64,000 bases of DNA, taken from assembly GCA_013396915.1 (NCBI GenBank), contig VWZL01002002.1, forward strand, positions 496,001-560,000, given 5' to 3'. The notes beneath the pieces are model-generated. The model saw only the letters and a program-made list of their open reading frames with translations. It made no database searches and was not told the origin of the DNA. Source of the stretch: Stercorarius parasiticus. Its lineage: Eukaryota; Chordata; Aves; Charadriiformes; Stercorariidae. The stretch's first letter is position 1. Each line of letters starts with the position of its first letter. A program made the translations under genes and the position numbers. This document shows, in pieces, positions 1-12,830 of the stretch.

Positions 1-3000
1 AACTCATCAGTAGGTGGCAGAAGACGTTCTGCTGGAGATGTTGCCACAAACGTTAACAGCAACATTTATAAGGGATATGTCAAAGTCTGAAAAAAGCAGG
101 GTTACACATGGCTAGAACTGGCATTTCCCAGTTCTCCTTCAATATTTTACTTTTCACGTTTACTAGAAAAATGGTGCTCCAACAGGGAAGTAACAAATGG
201 GCAACATTGGACAAATTCTGCTGTTATTACCAGCACAATTCAGTCAGAATTCAGGAATGAAACCGAGTGTAGAGTTTGATCCTTTGTATTCATTGGAAGA
301 ATTGCTGAATTCCCATTCAGAATTAATATTTCAGTTTATTAGATGTGTATTTTGCTTAGTATAAAGCAGTTTCATTTTAAAAAACAAGTTCATGTCAGCA
401 GAAACTAAAGTATTGATTGAATCCTGTTTACAAATGCTTTGGCATTGGCTTAATCGTATCAGAAGATCAGCTTTAGATATTACGAGTGCAGCACTTGCAA
501 CGGTATTGATTGTAAGAGTCTCTTAGGTCTTCTTTAAACTCCTGAATCTGTACATCTTCTCAACACATAAAAATGTTTCTACAGAAAGCTCATAAGCAAC
601 ATTTTTTTCTACTGTACTATGTCTTACATGTAAAATTTCTTCTCATATCCATATGCAGTTGGTCTTGGTGTTGAGAAAATTTCAACACAAATACCTGAGA
701 CAAGAGTTTGAGTCTTTCTACCTTAAAAGCCATTGACTGTGATGTTTTAATCTCTTGTTATTGGGGCAATAAAACAAGATTAGTTGCCTGCACTTGAAAT
801 AACAGCTTTTGTGTCTTCAGAGAACCAATAAATTGACTTACATGAAAAATTGATTTCTGGTTTTATTACTCATGCTAAGTGATGACTGAAAGTAATAAGA
901 ACTTACTAGAAAACCTTGCTACTCTTTTCTTTAAAACATATGCTTGTAATACAAGGGTGGACAGACACTCTAGTAATCACCTTTTTAACTGTTTTACTTT
1001 AGTTTAATATCTCAGCCTGGTTTCTGTGTATCCAATCAAACAGATCCTCAAAAATATGAGACATCAGAACAGTAGCACTTGTCCTCTGTTTTCAGGTACA
1101 AAAAAGTTGTCTGTTTCTTGCCTGGACACAAACATTCTCTTACACCTTCCCAAAATTCATACATTCATGTATAATCTTGAATATCACTAACTTGGATGTG
1201 AATTTTGGTTTCTTGAAAGAAACACATGGAACATTTAGCTGAAGTGTTACATCATTCTGAAATTTCCTGATTGATTTATACTTTTTAAGCATACAAATTA
1301 AACTTCCTAAAGTGAAATAGTATCTTAATTTCAAAAAAAAATCAGATACTGGGTGCACTTTGCTTTATTTGCATGGTTCCTCTACTGCTTTTGAAAGGCA
1401 GAATAAGCTGAATTTTATCAACTACTGACATAGTAGTTTTGGTTTCAACAGCAAGCACATGCTTTGTCTGTTGGCACAAAGGAAAATACAGTCCAAAATT
1501 TATATTATTCCCTCATGCATTTATTCTGATTCCATTCTGTCTTCAAACTATTACTACACAAAAGCATCAACGTCGTTGCAAATATGCTTTACACTTTTGT
1601 TTTTCTCTTGAAGAATAACGCGTATGTGGTTTTGTTCCATTGCCTTTCTCCTTTTGATGAATAGTGTAGTTTTGTATTTATTACCTTGGTAACAAACTAA
1701 GAATATGTTATGTGGACTCTAATCCTGATGCCTCATCTATCTTAAATAGAGAAAAAAGCCACTGGGAACTGATGAATTTTTTAAAAAGTAAAAATTACCC
1801 TAATCAGTGTGGTGCACTAAATCCTTGACTACTTTAATGTATATAATGTATATATTAATTTCAACAGGGCAAGCAAATGATTGAAATTAATTACCACCTA
1901 TTAGGTTTTGACAGACACTGAAATCCTCCCAGCTTCCCACACCTCACACGAGCAGTAACTAGAAAATTAAAGCTTATTCCTACAGTTCCAAAGCTTTTTT
2001 ATTAACTGAAGCAAGTTTCCCACCAGCTGTGGCCATCTTTCAGTCAGGTGTAAATTCATAACTGAACTGTGAATTCCTGATATGAGCCTCAGAATACAAC
2101 CAGCTACGGTTATGCATTTCTACTACAAAAGGAGAAGAATATATATTATTTTTACTGTATCTCAAAGAAAGACTCTCCTGGATCTGCTTGCTGGTGTTTT
2201 TCTGCTGAGTTAAAAAAATGTACATATTGTCAGTGAGTTTAGCAAAACAAAACAACATCTATTTCTTCCTGAGGCATTTTGTCCCATGCCTCAGCAAAGG
2301 AAGCAGCTCTACAGTGTGTGTTCCATCTCACCTATCTGCCTTTCGCCTCGATGAAGTGAAGTGTGCTGAAAAAGTTCATGCACTTAAATGAGGAAAACGC
2401 TTGCTGTTCTTTAAAGCAAAAAACTCTAAAATCTCTGGAATTTACATTGCAAACCATGGAAAAGGAACACTGCACTTGCTGATGAATAAAGACCAAAAAT
2501 GCTGTTGGGAGTAAGTGACAGTAAGAAATGAAAACACACATCATTAGCTGAGGAAAGCATATCTTTGATGTCAGAGATCATATAAGTAAAGTGAACTTAG
2601 TCAGAAGTCATGTTGATTTTTCCTTTTGAAAAAAATACATAGGTGGAAAATCAGCCATGAAAGGGAAGACGAGAAGAAAGAAATGCAGCTTCTATGCAAT
2701 AAGGATGAGGCAAATATAATCTAAGTCCACGGTCTATTTGAATACCTCACTTTTAATAAGGATGACTGTGAAGAACATGGGTACAAATGAAGAAGGATTG
2801 ATAGGAATATATGTATGAGAATGAAAATTATCATTAAGTGAGATGGTAAATTAAGCACAACAGTAGAGCAAACTCCATCCAGTTGAAGGAGTTGCTTCAG
2901 AAAACTGAAAAGATTGGCACAGTAAATGGCAACCCTTCTGTTAAGAGCTCTATTTAACAAGATCTCCCTGGAGATTGCATCCTGCCTTTTCAGGAGAAAA

Positions 3001-6000
3001 TCCAACAGGAAGGTTGGAAGTGATGATGCCATCAGGTATGCAGAAGTGGTCGTACTACTGAACGATACCTGGACTTAGCACAAGCAGGAGTGTTTATGCA
3101 GAATGGTATCTGTACGGGAATTCTTAAAGGAAGTCTCACTGATTGTGCCACTAATTGTCCAAGCTAGAGGCTTCCATTAACTCATCCTTTTGCGATTCCG
3201 TCATGCTATCGGTAAGCAGAACATGTAGCAGGTGTTAGGAGAAAATACGCCTTTGGTGAATTTGAGTAGCACACTGACACTCTTTTACCGTTATTAATAT
3301 CTTGCAGAAGATCTTTCAGAAAACTGTTGAAGAACTCAAAACTCCTTCCTGCAGTTAGACCAGCCTCCTCCCTGGGCTAGACCAGTGAGACCATGGGCCA
3401 ATTCTCTCAGACCCATTGTATGGTGGCAATAATAAAGCTTTACTGGATTAAGTTTTTTAATTATTCAAATTCCTCCCAGCATTTTTTTTTCTTTTTTTAC
3501 TGACATTCCCACTCCCACTATTCATCCTACCTTTATCCCACAGAAAATGCAAGCATCCTTGCTAAAAACTGAAGTTAAGGATACTACTTCTTGCTGGGCT
3601 TGTAATGTTCATCTTCCACAGCCCACACGGTGGAGCCAGTTCCTCAACAGTCACGTTCCTGACACCACTTGCAGCTAACAGGAGACCTGAGCTGCTACAC
3701 AGCGCAGGTTCCTCTAGTCCAGCAGGGGAAACTAAATAAACAATGAAATGAATGCAGTTTATCCAACTTACTCTTGAGCTATAAGATCCTGCATTTAAAC
3801 AAATTTTGATAATAACGGACTGGTATCCATTTCTATGTAAAAAGCTTTTGCCTGCATGTTTACCCCTGCAAAGCCTCTGTATATAAATGCATTTGCTTCA
3901 GTAGGCTGAGAAAAGTCCAGCTAGGATCTCTAATTGCATTCCTAAAATCACAAGGAATGCTATCACAAAATACGAGGAGGTACAGATGAAAATCTCGCAC
4001 TGATATGCACCAAACTGGCTGCCGATTTGAGTAATTATGAGACCAGAACTGCAGGACAAGTTGCTCTGCCTACTAGTGATAGCCTGTCTGCCTGGCTGTT
4101 TCAGCCTACATATCCCTTTTCTCACTGCACATGACATCTCAATCATCATTCATGGTTATGATGTTTTCTCCACTGAACTAACCAACAAAGACATTTCCCT
4201 TAAAGTTCGCTTCTTTCAGAGAACAGTGATTTTATTTTTTTTTCTTTCTTAACACTGCAGGCTGCCTGCCATTAGGCCCTAATTTAAGAGCTCCCACGGT
4301 GTTGTGCATTGTCTGTGTAATAAATCTCTGTTGGAGAAAGAGTATAATCAAGGAACAATGTTTCTTGTCAGACATCATTGAGTAATGGATGGCATCAGTG
4401 TCTGCAGCATACCTAAATTTATAGCTAAACAAATGCTACTGACCCTTGAATAAAGTTGATTTGTTGCCCAACAACAAAGACCTATAATTGAAACACTGAT
4501 TTCATTGTCTGTGTTGGGAAAGGTAAGGGATGCAAGTTTAGAAACAATACTTTCCATGCCTAATGTCTTAGAGCACTTTGCTATAACTTCCACCACTGAA
4601 AAATTCTAAAGAAGGCATGGAGTCAGTGTAATGTAAAGAAAGTTGAGGATACAGAACATGTCTTCTGCCTTTAAAGTAGTAACTATGCTAGGGCTTAGAT
4701 TAAAGATAATACAATACAGTATTAACTAACAGTGAAAATAATTACGTTCTTATACTGATGTCCATCATCAGATTATTTCAATGCCACTGCAAGAAGTCCC
4801 ATAAAATATTTTGAACATTGCAACCATAGTTCCTATATGTGCTTCCCACAGCCTTAAAAACCAAAAATCATTATATTTGCTGTGGATACGGGCATCTCCT
4901 CCTCCTCTTAGAGGTGATGAGGAGCAAAGGTCTCATGCAGAGAATCTCGCCTGGTAGTTCTTTATAAAAGCAACTTCTTGTTGGACCCTGATTGTGACCT
5001 TATGATCTGAGTTACACTGAGTTTTGTTTTCTGTTGTTTTATATTCCAATCAATTTGAACTTTGAATGGTTAATATTTAATAGTATAAAACGATTTAAAT
5101 CGTGTCAAGTTAAATTTAATAAAAATGAGCATTGCCAGTCAATAGTCATTTTTGGAAACCTTAAAATCTGCTGCTCATGCTACTTTGCTGAGCTCGACTG
5201 TCCTAGTGATTCTCTGCCATCCATGCTGGAAGCAAGGTGCTCGCTTGTCACAGGATCTGACTGAAGGGTTAGCCATTTTTGAACAGGTCTCTGGTATTCT
5301 CTTGCTCTGTAATTCTCTAAACGCTGAACAAAAAGCAGCACTACATTAGAGTTCTCTTCAGTTTTCTTTTTTTTTTCCTGTTGTATTGAAATGTCTTTAA
5401 TCAGGAAATGAAGTCCCATGATTCAGATTTGCCCAGAACAGCCAGACACTAACGTCTAGGCAACACTACACATAGAACCATAAAATGTCAAGTTAAGCAG
5501 TGGATCCATTTCTTAATACTTGCATTTATACCTTCATATTATATGATTGTAAGGTCCAGTTCATAATGCACCTGTTCAAGTGAGTAGCTTCTTCACTTGG
5601 CAATATTTACTGTGACTGAGCTGTTGAGTAAAAGACATCCTATAAAACTTCTTGCCTGGACAGACATCCTGAATGTTAAGTGCACGTATTTCCATTTCAG
5701 CAAGGGAACTCAAGAATACCTTATGTGTCAGGAAAGGGAGTAGATGAATTCCATTTATGCATGCATAGAGAACAATTCGCAAATGATAAATAAGCATCAT
5801 AGCAATGCATGGTTATAACCAGTCAGAAGAAGACAAGCTGTTGAACGTCTCCTTGCCTCAGCTTCTGACTCACTGTCTGGTCTGTCTAATGAACAAAAAA
5901 TGTCAAGCTTCCCTAGTTGGAACTGGTGGAGGGAATATGTGAGAACATTCACATAATCTTAAACTAGGATGTGGCGTTTTCCCAAACAGCCCAGATGGAT

Positions 6001-7969
6001 TGGGCACAAGGCAGTACTACCTGCAGAAAGCTTTCTCATTTACTCCTTGTAACTAGGAATCTCTGTATAATTCACTATCCTGTTAGTGTTTGACGGAATT
6101 CATGATCTGATTCTGTTTTTTCCATCACTATATTTGTAAAGCATACAAATAACTTTGTTATTTACACTTACTCCACTTGGAATATGCCCGGGGTTGCACC
6201 TGGGAAAGGAAATGCCACAGCCTTCACCATAACAGAAGCTATAAATCCAACACCATATACATAATTACACTGGCCACAGCCCAGAAACCCCTCTTGCTTA
6301 TGTTTCCAAAAATAATCTACGGCTCAGTGTTACGTATCCAGCATCAGGTCTTGCTGTGGACATGGTTCCTCCTCATGCTTCTCTATCTATATGTACTTGA
6401 TAAGATCTACAGAGTATCTTGCCAGTCTGCCTCAATGGCTATCTTACTGATTAACTTGTGGCTGTCTCTAGCAGCAGGGTCTGTTCTAGAGTTTGCTCTC
6501 ATTATATTTTTTTTTCTTTAAAATTTGGCAGGATTTTGGGGGGACATTCCATCATCAATCTTTCTCCTGGCGATGCTTTCTCGCTTACCTATGTCTGGGC
6601 TAGGAAAGCATGCTTCTTTTTCCATGGGAAATGGTCACCGCAGGCTGCAAACTGTACTGGCGTAGCAAACGTGGACTTGTCGGATTTTTTGTACAAGCAA
6701 GCCAACAAAGAGTTGGAGCACTTTATGAGCTCCCTGCACTAGCCAGCAGTCTGGTTGACCCATCTCATGAGCACCGGGTAGACTTTTGCAGATGAGATCT
6801 TTCTACAGAAATGCATGTTTATGGATTATTTTGCATTACCATCGCCACTACTGTAGTGATACAAGCTGTTATCCTGAACCTAATGTGGTCCTCTGCCCAT
6901 CTAGTAATATACTTCTTGAGCATGTTTTGGTTGTTCCACCTAGCCTGTTGTATTTTCAATGAAGCAAACCTGTTGGCTCTGAAAATTAAGCATGGGTGGT
7001 GTGTGTGTGTGTGTGTTTGTGCGCGCGAGCATATGCAGAGGCAAATATTTTCCAGGGCTTTGAAAGGAATTGAAAGGTAGCAGGCAAAACAATGCAGTCG
7101 ACAGAAATGGCTGGACGGCATTCAGGAAGTATTCCAAATGAGTTGTAGCTGCACTGCGCTGCAAAGTGGGTAGACAGGAACATATGCTGAAATACGGCGA
7201 GTGTTGCACCCAGTGTTCCAGCCGAGAGTGCCAACACATTTTTAACATTCACCTAGTTGTGTTTACTTGGGTTTTTTTCTAGTTCATCCACACATAAAAA
7301 TCTTCACCTAAGAATGTGACAAAATTACTGATACTAATAAAATTTACATTTTTTTCTTGTTTCAGTATAGACTTTTCTTCATGTGGACTTTTAAATAAGG
7401 TAAGCGGTGCAGTGAAGTGTGCCATAGCAGCTATGGGATTTTGTAGATCAGTAGCAATAAAAATAGAATAAATCCTGACAGAAAGATGTCTTATAGAGCT
7501 ATCTACTTGTAGTCTGTAAGTATCAGATTCTGCTCTTTGACAACAGAAACTGTGGGAAAAAAAATGGGGATTGTGACATAATAGCAACATAATTTAACTC
7601 GCTATGTTGCTCTTTTTATTTTGACAGACAAAGATCTGGCTGTTGATAGGTTTCCATTCATGCCTACCATGTTTTCCATAGCCTGGCACAAATTTCAGTG
7701 AAGTGGAAGGCATATGACAAACTGGTTTCTTGGCTGTGACATGTCACACCAACTATGGCATGCTCAATGAAAAGCACTGTGTGAATGTCTTTTGCATGCT
7801 GCCAATCAGCTACAAAACAATATGGTGCTTTCTGCAGCTTCTTTTTTGCTGCATTATTTTTCACAAATTCCTAATTGAAATTGAAGATATATTATATTAG
7901 TATTTTTACTAGGCACAAAACAACCATTCCAAACCTGTTCTGTAATATGGTGCAATCATTCTGCAGCCA
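1..7969. other. Intergenic, no gene recognised
   Basis: A+T-rich sequence with only short open frames, the longest 114 codons, without recognisable domains or codon structure. The (GT)n tract near 7000 is the only clear simple repeat. Confidence 0.6.
6999..7016 (+). repeat. (GT)n microsatellite
   Basis: About nine GT units followed by TTTGTGCGCGCGAG. Short and ordinary. Confidence 0.9.
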
Positions 7970-8548
7970 GGCACTGAGATGAAACAGAACGAAAGCAGGC
8001 ATATCTCAGCCTGCTCTACTGACTGACCAAATCCAGCATACTCAGCTTCTCCTTGCCTGTCATGGGCTTCAGCCCACTGTCTTGCCAGCCTCCCACTGCA
8101 CTCGCAACACTTACTCAATGTCTTTCTTGTACCAGCAGGCTCAAAATTGGACTCCAAAACAGTTGCAGGAGTGTTGAAGACAGGGAGATTATCACTCCCA
8201 TCAACCTGCTGGTTATGCTCTTGCTAATGCAGCTCAGCCTGTACCGGAGCAAGAGGACACCACTGACTCACGTTCCATTTGTTGTCCGTTAGGATCTCCA
8301 TGTCCTTTTGTGCAAAGCTGCCTGCTGCCCAGTCAGCCCCCAGCACGTCCTGCTGCCGGGTGGTTGTTCCTCCCCAGGTGCGGGACTTTGCACTGCCTTT
8401 GATGAAGTGCTAGAGGCTCTGCTCGGCCCATTTCTCCAGCCTGTCTGGGTTTCTCTGGATACCAGCCCGTGACTTCATCCTTGAACTTGCTGAGGGTGTA
8501 TTTTGTGCCACCATTCAGGTCATTAAAGTTCTGCCAGTAGATAAACAA
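7970..8548 (-). mobile_element. CR1 LINE fragment (reverse-transcriptase 3' part), decayed
   Basis: On the minus strand, 8333-8560 translates to TLSKF-D and later HQRQCKVPHLGRN. These match the CR1 reverse transcriptase end (TLSKFADDTKL ... NKSKCKVLHLG) with an internal deletion. From about 7970 to 8330 the text follows the avian CR1 pattern further downstream in the element. Examples are CAAAATTGGACTCC, GATTATCACTCCCATCAACCTGCTGG and CTCACGTTCCATTTGTTGTCC. Both ends are missing and the frame is broken. Confidence 0.75.
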
Positions 8549-11280
8549 ATGAAATTTCACTCCGGGACAATAACGGTTACTCTACTGGACCAAATCTTGT
8601 TCATAGTATCTGAATAAGTAGCCACCTTAATTTCATTTAAATTAGCATAATCTCTTTGACTTGCCTCTTTCTTTTTGATCATAGATGTACAAAATTTCAA
8701 TAATGGGGACTCTGTGTATACTGGAGGAGTGTACCAATGCATTACTGCTTTTACTGCACGTATTTATGGACCTTGCCATCAGCTCTTTTCGCTTCTCCAC
8801 ACACAGACATTGTAAGCTGCCTTCCTTTTCTCCTTTCTGTTTTACGGAGTCCTGGCAACCAGCCTATCTACTATCATGCAAATAACTCTCATGCCACAAA
8901 TCTTTTTACGTCTTTTTCTTTACTGCTGCCCCTTCCTATTCAGTCCCCTTTCACTTTTCTGCTCGTCCCAGGAATTTATATCAGTCTGTTATCCACTTCC
9001 CATACTCAGCTCCCATTCTCCTTACAGCAAGGGCTCCATATGTCCCTTGCCCCGGCTATTCTCTCTGTCACACAATAGAAGCTTCGTATCTTTCTTTTTC
9101 CCTTTTTTCCCCACTTCTTTTTTTCTGCTCAGCCCATAAGTCACTCAGTGATTTATCAATAAATATGCCTAATTGGGAAGATGAATAGGGAAAACACTCA
9201 GTTTATAGCTGGGCAGTATGGTATTACCTGGTGTGACCAGCTGGCGGTTTATTTGATCTGCAGAACACTGCAGAGGTATTTGAGCTGCCAGAGTGCTACA
9301 GTGCTACCCGTTCCATAGTTATCACATTACTTCCAAGCAGACAGACACAGAAATGTCACCAAGATGATGTCATAATGCTTAGCCAACTGGCTTATGTGAT
9401 GGCAATTCCAACACATTTTTTGAAATATGCTGCAGTTCTGAGGCTGGATCTTTCTAGGATAGTTTTATACAAGCTTATATATATAAAATGGTATGTCCTA
9501 AAATGTCCCCCTTTTTTCAGCAAGACATCTCCCTCATATTTTTATTATATTGCATATGTGCATTTTTCAGATTTACTGAATAACATGCCTACTATATAAA
9601 TACCTGTAGCACTGTAGCTCACCAGCAGTTCAGTAAGAGGGCTTTCCTTGTAGTTACAAATAGTGGGATTTTATCCCCTTCGGACTCTTTTCATTAATAG
9701 TTATGAGAGTAATAGGACACTTTCTGACTATATCCTTTTGAAAAGCAGTGCCTCATTCACTCCCTTAAAAGATCATGTAATTGCCAGCAGCAATATTTCA
9801 GATTATTTTTGAAGATAAAATACGAAATCTTTATGGTATCATTTCTACCTACATTTTACCATCAATACACCACTATGCTGAGTCACAATAATGAAATTAC
9901 AAAAGGGAAAATATTTTCTACTTAATATTTCTTAAGTCAGTACTTTTTTCGGGTGTCACCAGCTGATTTTCAAGATTTGGGGTTATATTCAATAAAGGTC
10001 AAACAACTGAAGTATTCATGCATTTTCCTTTCTTTAAGTAAAATTATAGATAAATTTGCCAGCTTTCTTTAGAAGCAGAGGACTTTCAGCTCTCAAATTC
10101 TTTCTGCTTAAGCTGTTACATATCCTTACTACCAAATGTCACATTTGAAGGGTCTGGATGCAATCTCTGAAGATGGTGTGAAACACCTGCCGTAGTCTTA
10201 TGGCTTACAATTTGGGAACCACGGATAGGTTTGATAACTTTCCCACAGATCTCTTATCTGTTCCTTCTGCTTGTTGTGATTTTCCATTGTGTAAATACTA
10301 TATTAGAAGTTTATTTGGGGGGTGAAACAGTTGTAAATGGGTGAGCTAGCATCTCAGTCTCTTGCAGAAGCAATTCAGTATTACAAATATAATAAGCCTG
10401 GAGAAGTAAGCATGGCCTTAGTAGGCATAGCCTTTTGGCAAAGGTTCAGCTCTTAAAAGCAATGCTCTTCCATTGTCTTGTTCTCCCTCGTACAAACAAT
10501 GTAGGGATAGAATCATAGAGTGGTTTAGGTTGGAAGGGACCATAAAGATCATCTAGTTCCCACCCCTCGCCATGGGCACGGACACCTCCCATTAGACCAG
10601 GTTGCTCAAAGACCCATCCAGCCTGGCCTTGAACACTTCCATGGAAGGGATGAGGAGGAAGAGGCAAAGATAAAAGGAAATAATTACTGCCTGGGAAAAA
10701 ATGCTTGAATTGAGGATGCAGTATGTATCCGCATTTATATGAATAATCCAAAACTGGGGCTGGGATATGCTACATAAGTGGCAGCACGTGATGAAAGTTA
10801 AGTCTGATCTTAATTGTAATTGCTATTGATTTGCCTCGTAATAGAAGAAGGAATTTTTCTGTTTTAATAGTGGACTTTCTCAAGCACTCTTTATACTTCT
10901 TTCTTCACTTAGTTCTGAAAAGAAAACATGCAACATGCAAGGCATGAGATTCTTTGGATTAGGCTCCTGTAATAACCTAATGCAGCAGGAGCTGATTTTT
11001 CCTGTACCTCATAACAGGAATTACAAAAGTACCACAGAAATTTCACAAGCTTTAATCTTTTGTTATGAAAGGAGGAGGCTGGCAATTATATTAATTTCTG
11101 TGGTTACACATTAAAAGTCTTTTAACTGGCTCTATAATTTGACCCTCTGTGTGGCTGCGTAGTGACATAGCTTCTTATTTCTCATGTTCTCAGGAAAATG
11201 GCAATATGGGAAATTTCAGTAGTTAGCGATGAAAGCATCTTAGTAGCTGAGATTTCTGCGAAATGTGCGAATAACTTGGA
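8549..11280. other. Intergenic, no gene recognised apart from the CR1 tail at 10507
   Basis: Pyrimidine-rich sequence at 8800-9140 gives several overlapping open frames rich in Ser, Leu and Phe, which is composition and not coding. Nothing else is recognised. Confidence 0.6.
10507..10660 (-). mobile_element. CR1 LINE 3' end fragment
   Basis: Read on + it begins AGAATCATAGAGTGGTTTAG and continues with TTGGAAGGGACC and GATCATCTAGTTCC to CTGGCCTTGAACACTTCCA. This is the complement of the avian CR1 3' end, so the element points to the minus strand and is truncated to about 150 bp. Confidence 0.9.
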
Positions 11281-11283
11281 AGA

Positions 11284-11340
11284 ATAAATATATATATATA
11301 AATAAATATTTATATTCCTTTATATTTATAATGAAAACAA
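11284..11340 (+). repeat. AT-rich low-complexity tract
   Basis: ATAAATATATATATATAAAT and related A/T words. It lies just before copy 1 of the segmental duplication. Confidence 0.8.
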
Positions 11341-11381
11341 AATTTATACATTCTGATTTGATGAGTTCTGGAAATGCATAT

Positions 11382-12830
11382 GTCTAGATACAAGAATGAA
11401 GACACAATTATGCTACAGAAAAATACAATAAATCTTAGATTGATACTTTGAATGTACATAGCCTTTTATTAAAACATTTTTTGCATACCCTGCACCTAAA
11501 TTCAGAATAAGCTTCAAATCCTTTCTTCATCCCTCCTGACAAAGCCCTATGGTGATTAGTATTATGTGGAAAAATATCTGGCTGAAGTGAAAAGTCCAAG
11601 CACATGTATGAGAAGTAAATATAACTGCCCAGCCTAAATCTCTTGGCCAACTATGTGCCTTTGGCTCTTTGAACTGGAATTATTCTTGTACTTGTTCAAA
11701 ATGAGTCTACACACTCTTGGGTTAATGATCTTTTGTCTTATAGACCTGTAAGGAGAAGTGAATACCCATGAGGAATGAAAACAGTATCTAGAGGTGATAG
11801 TTTGCTAATCAGTCAAGGATCTTGCACTGATTTCTGGTCCCTTGAGCAAAGACTAAATAAAGTCATTTGGGAGGAATCGCTATGTCAGGATTGATAGAAA
11901 TGGCAACCTCCTCCACTCTCTGGAAGTGGGTTATGAAACATGAGCAAACACAACCTCTTATCTATTTCTGGAAGTCATTTTTGTATCTTTGTCCCAACCA
12001 CCACCAGTAGCATCAAGGCTTTGGCTAATGGCTCCTCACAATTGCAGATCTACCCTCCCACCATGTTCCTCAGAGTTTTTAGTTTACTGACACAGAAGAT
12101 GCTTTTGTTGAGCACTTCTCCATGACGTGTAAGGAATGTGGATTCATGCTCGCTTTCTGTCCTAGGACTTTGCCTCTCACTAGCTATTGCAGAACTATAG
12201 AACTATTTCAGTTCCGATATATTTCAGTCCTCCTAAAAAGGTAGGTAAGGGGCTGCATCTGGACCATAATTCTAAAAGTGCTTAGGTTAGTGTTACATTT
12301 AAACCATTTAATGGAATATTTAAAGGCATTTGAACCATAAATGTCTACTGATAAAGACAGGCTACAGTGAACATGGTCAGAGAAAAAGTGACAGCTGGGG
12401 CATTTTAGACTGGGAAGTGGGACGGCTTTTTAAGTTTATAAAGAGTGTGTATTTCTCTTCCAGATTTTCCTTATATGTATTTGGATCCTAAGAGTAAGAA
12501 TTTTATCGGATCAGTTAATACCAAGGATTGAGAATAAAGGGTTTGTATATGATTTAGAAAAACATCCCAATAAACTTAATCACCTGTTTAACATTTGACT
12601 AATCCTTTTCACTTTAGACTTAGTTGAAGGTCAATGTAAACTAAATATAAATATAAACTATACATTAGTGGAGAGGAACCGCCAAATTGGGAATTTCACA
12701 GCAGACATGCTCAGATTTTGCTTTTAGGAAGGGATGAGGTCAAATTCTTACTGTTCTAAGCCTCAGTGTCACAGCACGCATGAGCAGATTGCTCCACTCT
12801 TGAATGGAGACTTACATTTCAGCATATATG
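11382..12830 (+). repeat. Segmental duplication, copy 1 (upstream of the CA3-like gene)
   Basis: Diverged but collinear with 50377-51450. Shared anchors include GTCTAG near 11382, GGAATGTGGATTCA at 12133, and a TTC(C/T)GAT(A/G)TATTTCAG(T/C)C block with AAAAAGGTAGG near 12210-12245. Further anchors are TTTTTAAGTTTA near 12430, TACCAAGGATTG near 12519, GGAATTTCACAG near 12690 and a final TTTCAGCA near 12817. Copy 1 has several hundred extra bases near 11.45-12.1 kb. Confidence 0.7.

Noticed and set aside
4200..4258. Pyrimidine tract and CTGCAG before GCTGCCTGCC, exon-like acceptor
   Set aside because: No open, recognisable coding sequence follows and there is no matching donor. Such acceptor look-alikes are common.
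8737..9139. Overlapping + frames of 87 and 113 codons rich in Leu, Ser and Phe, membrane-like
   Set aside because: A pyrimidine-rich tract gives hydrophobic codons in every + frame. No start context or gene structure is present.
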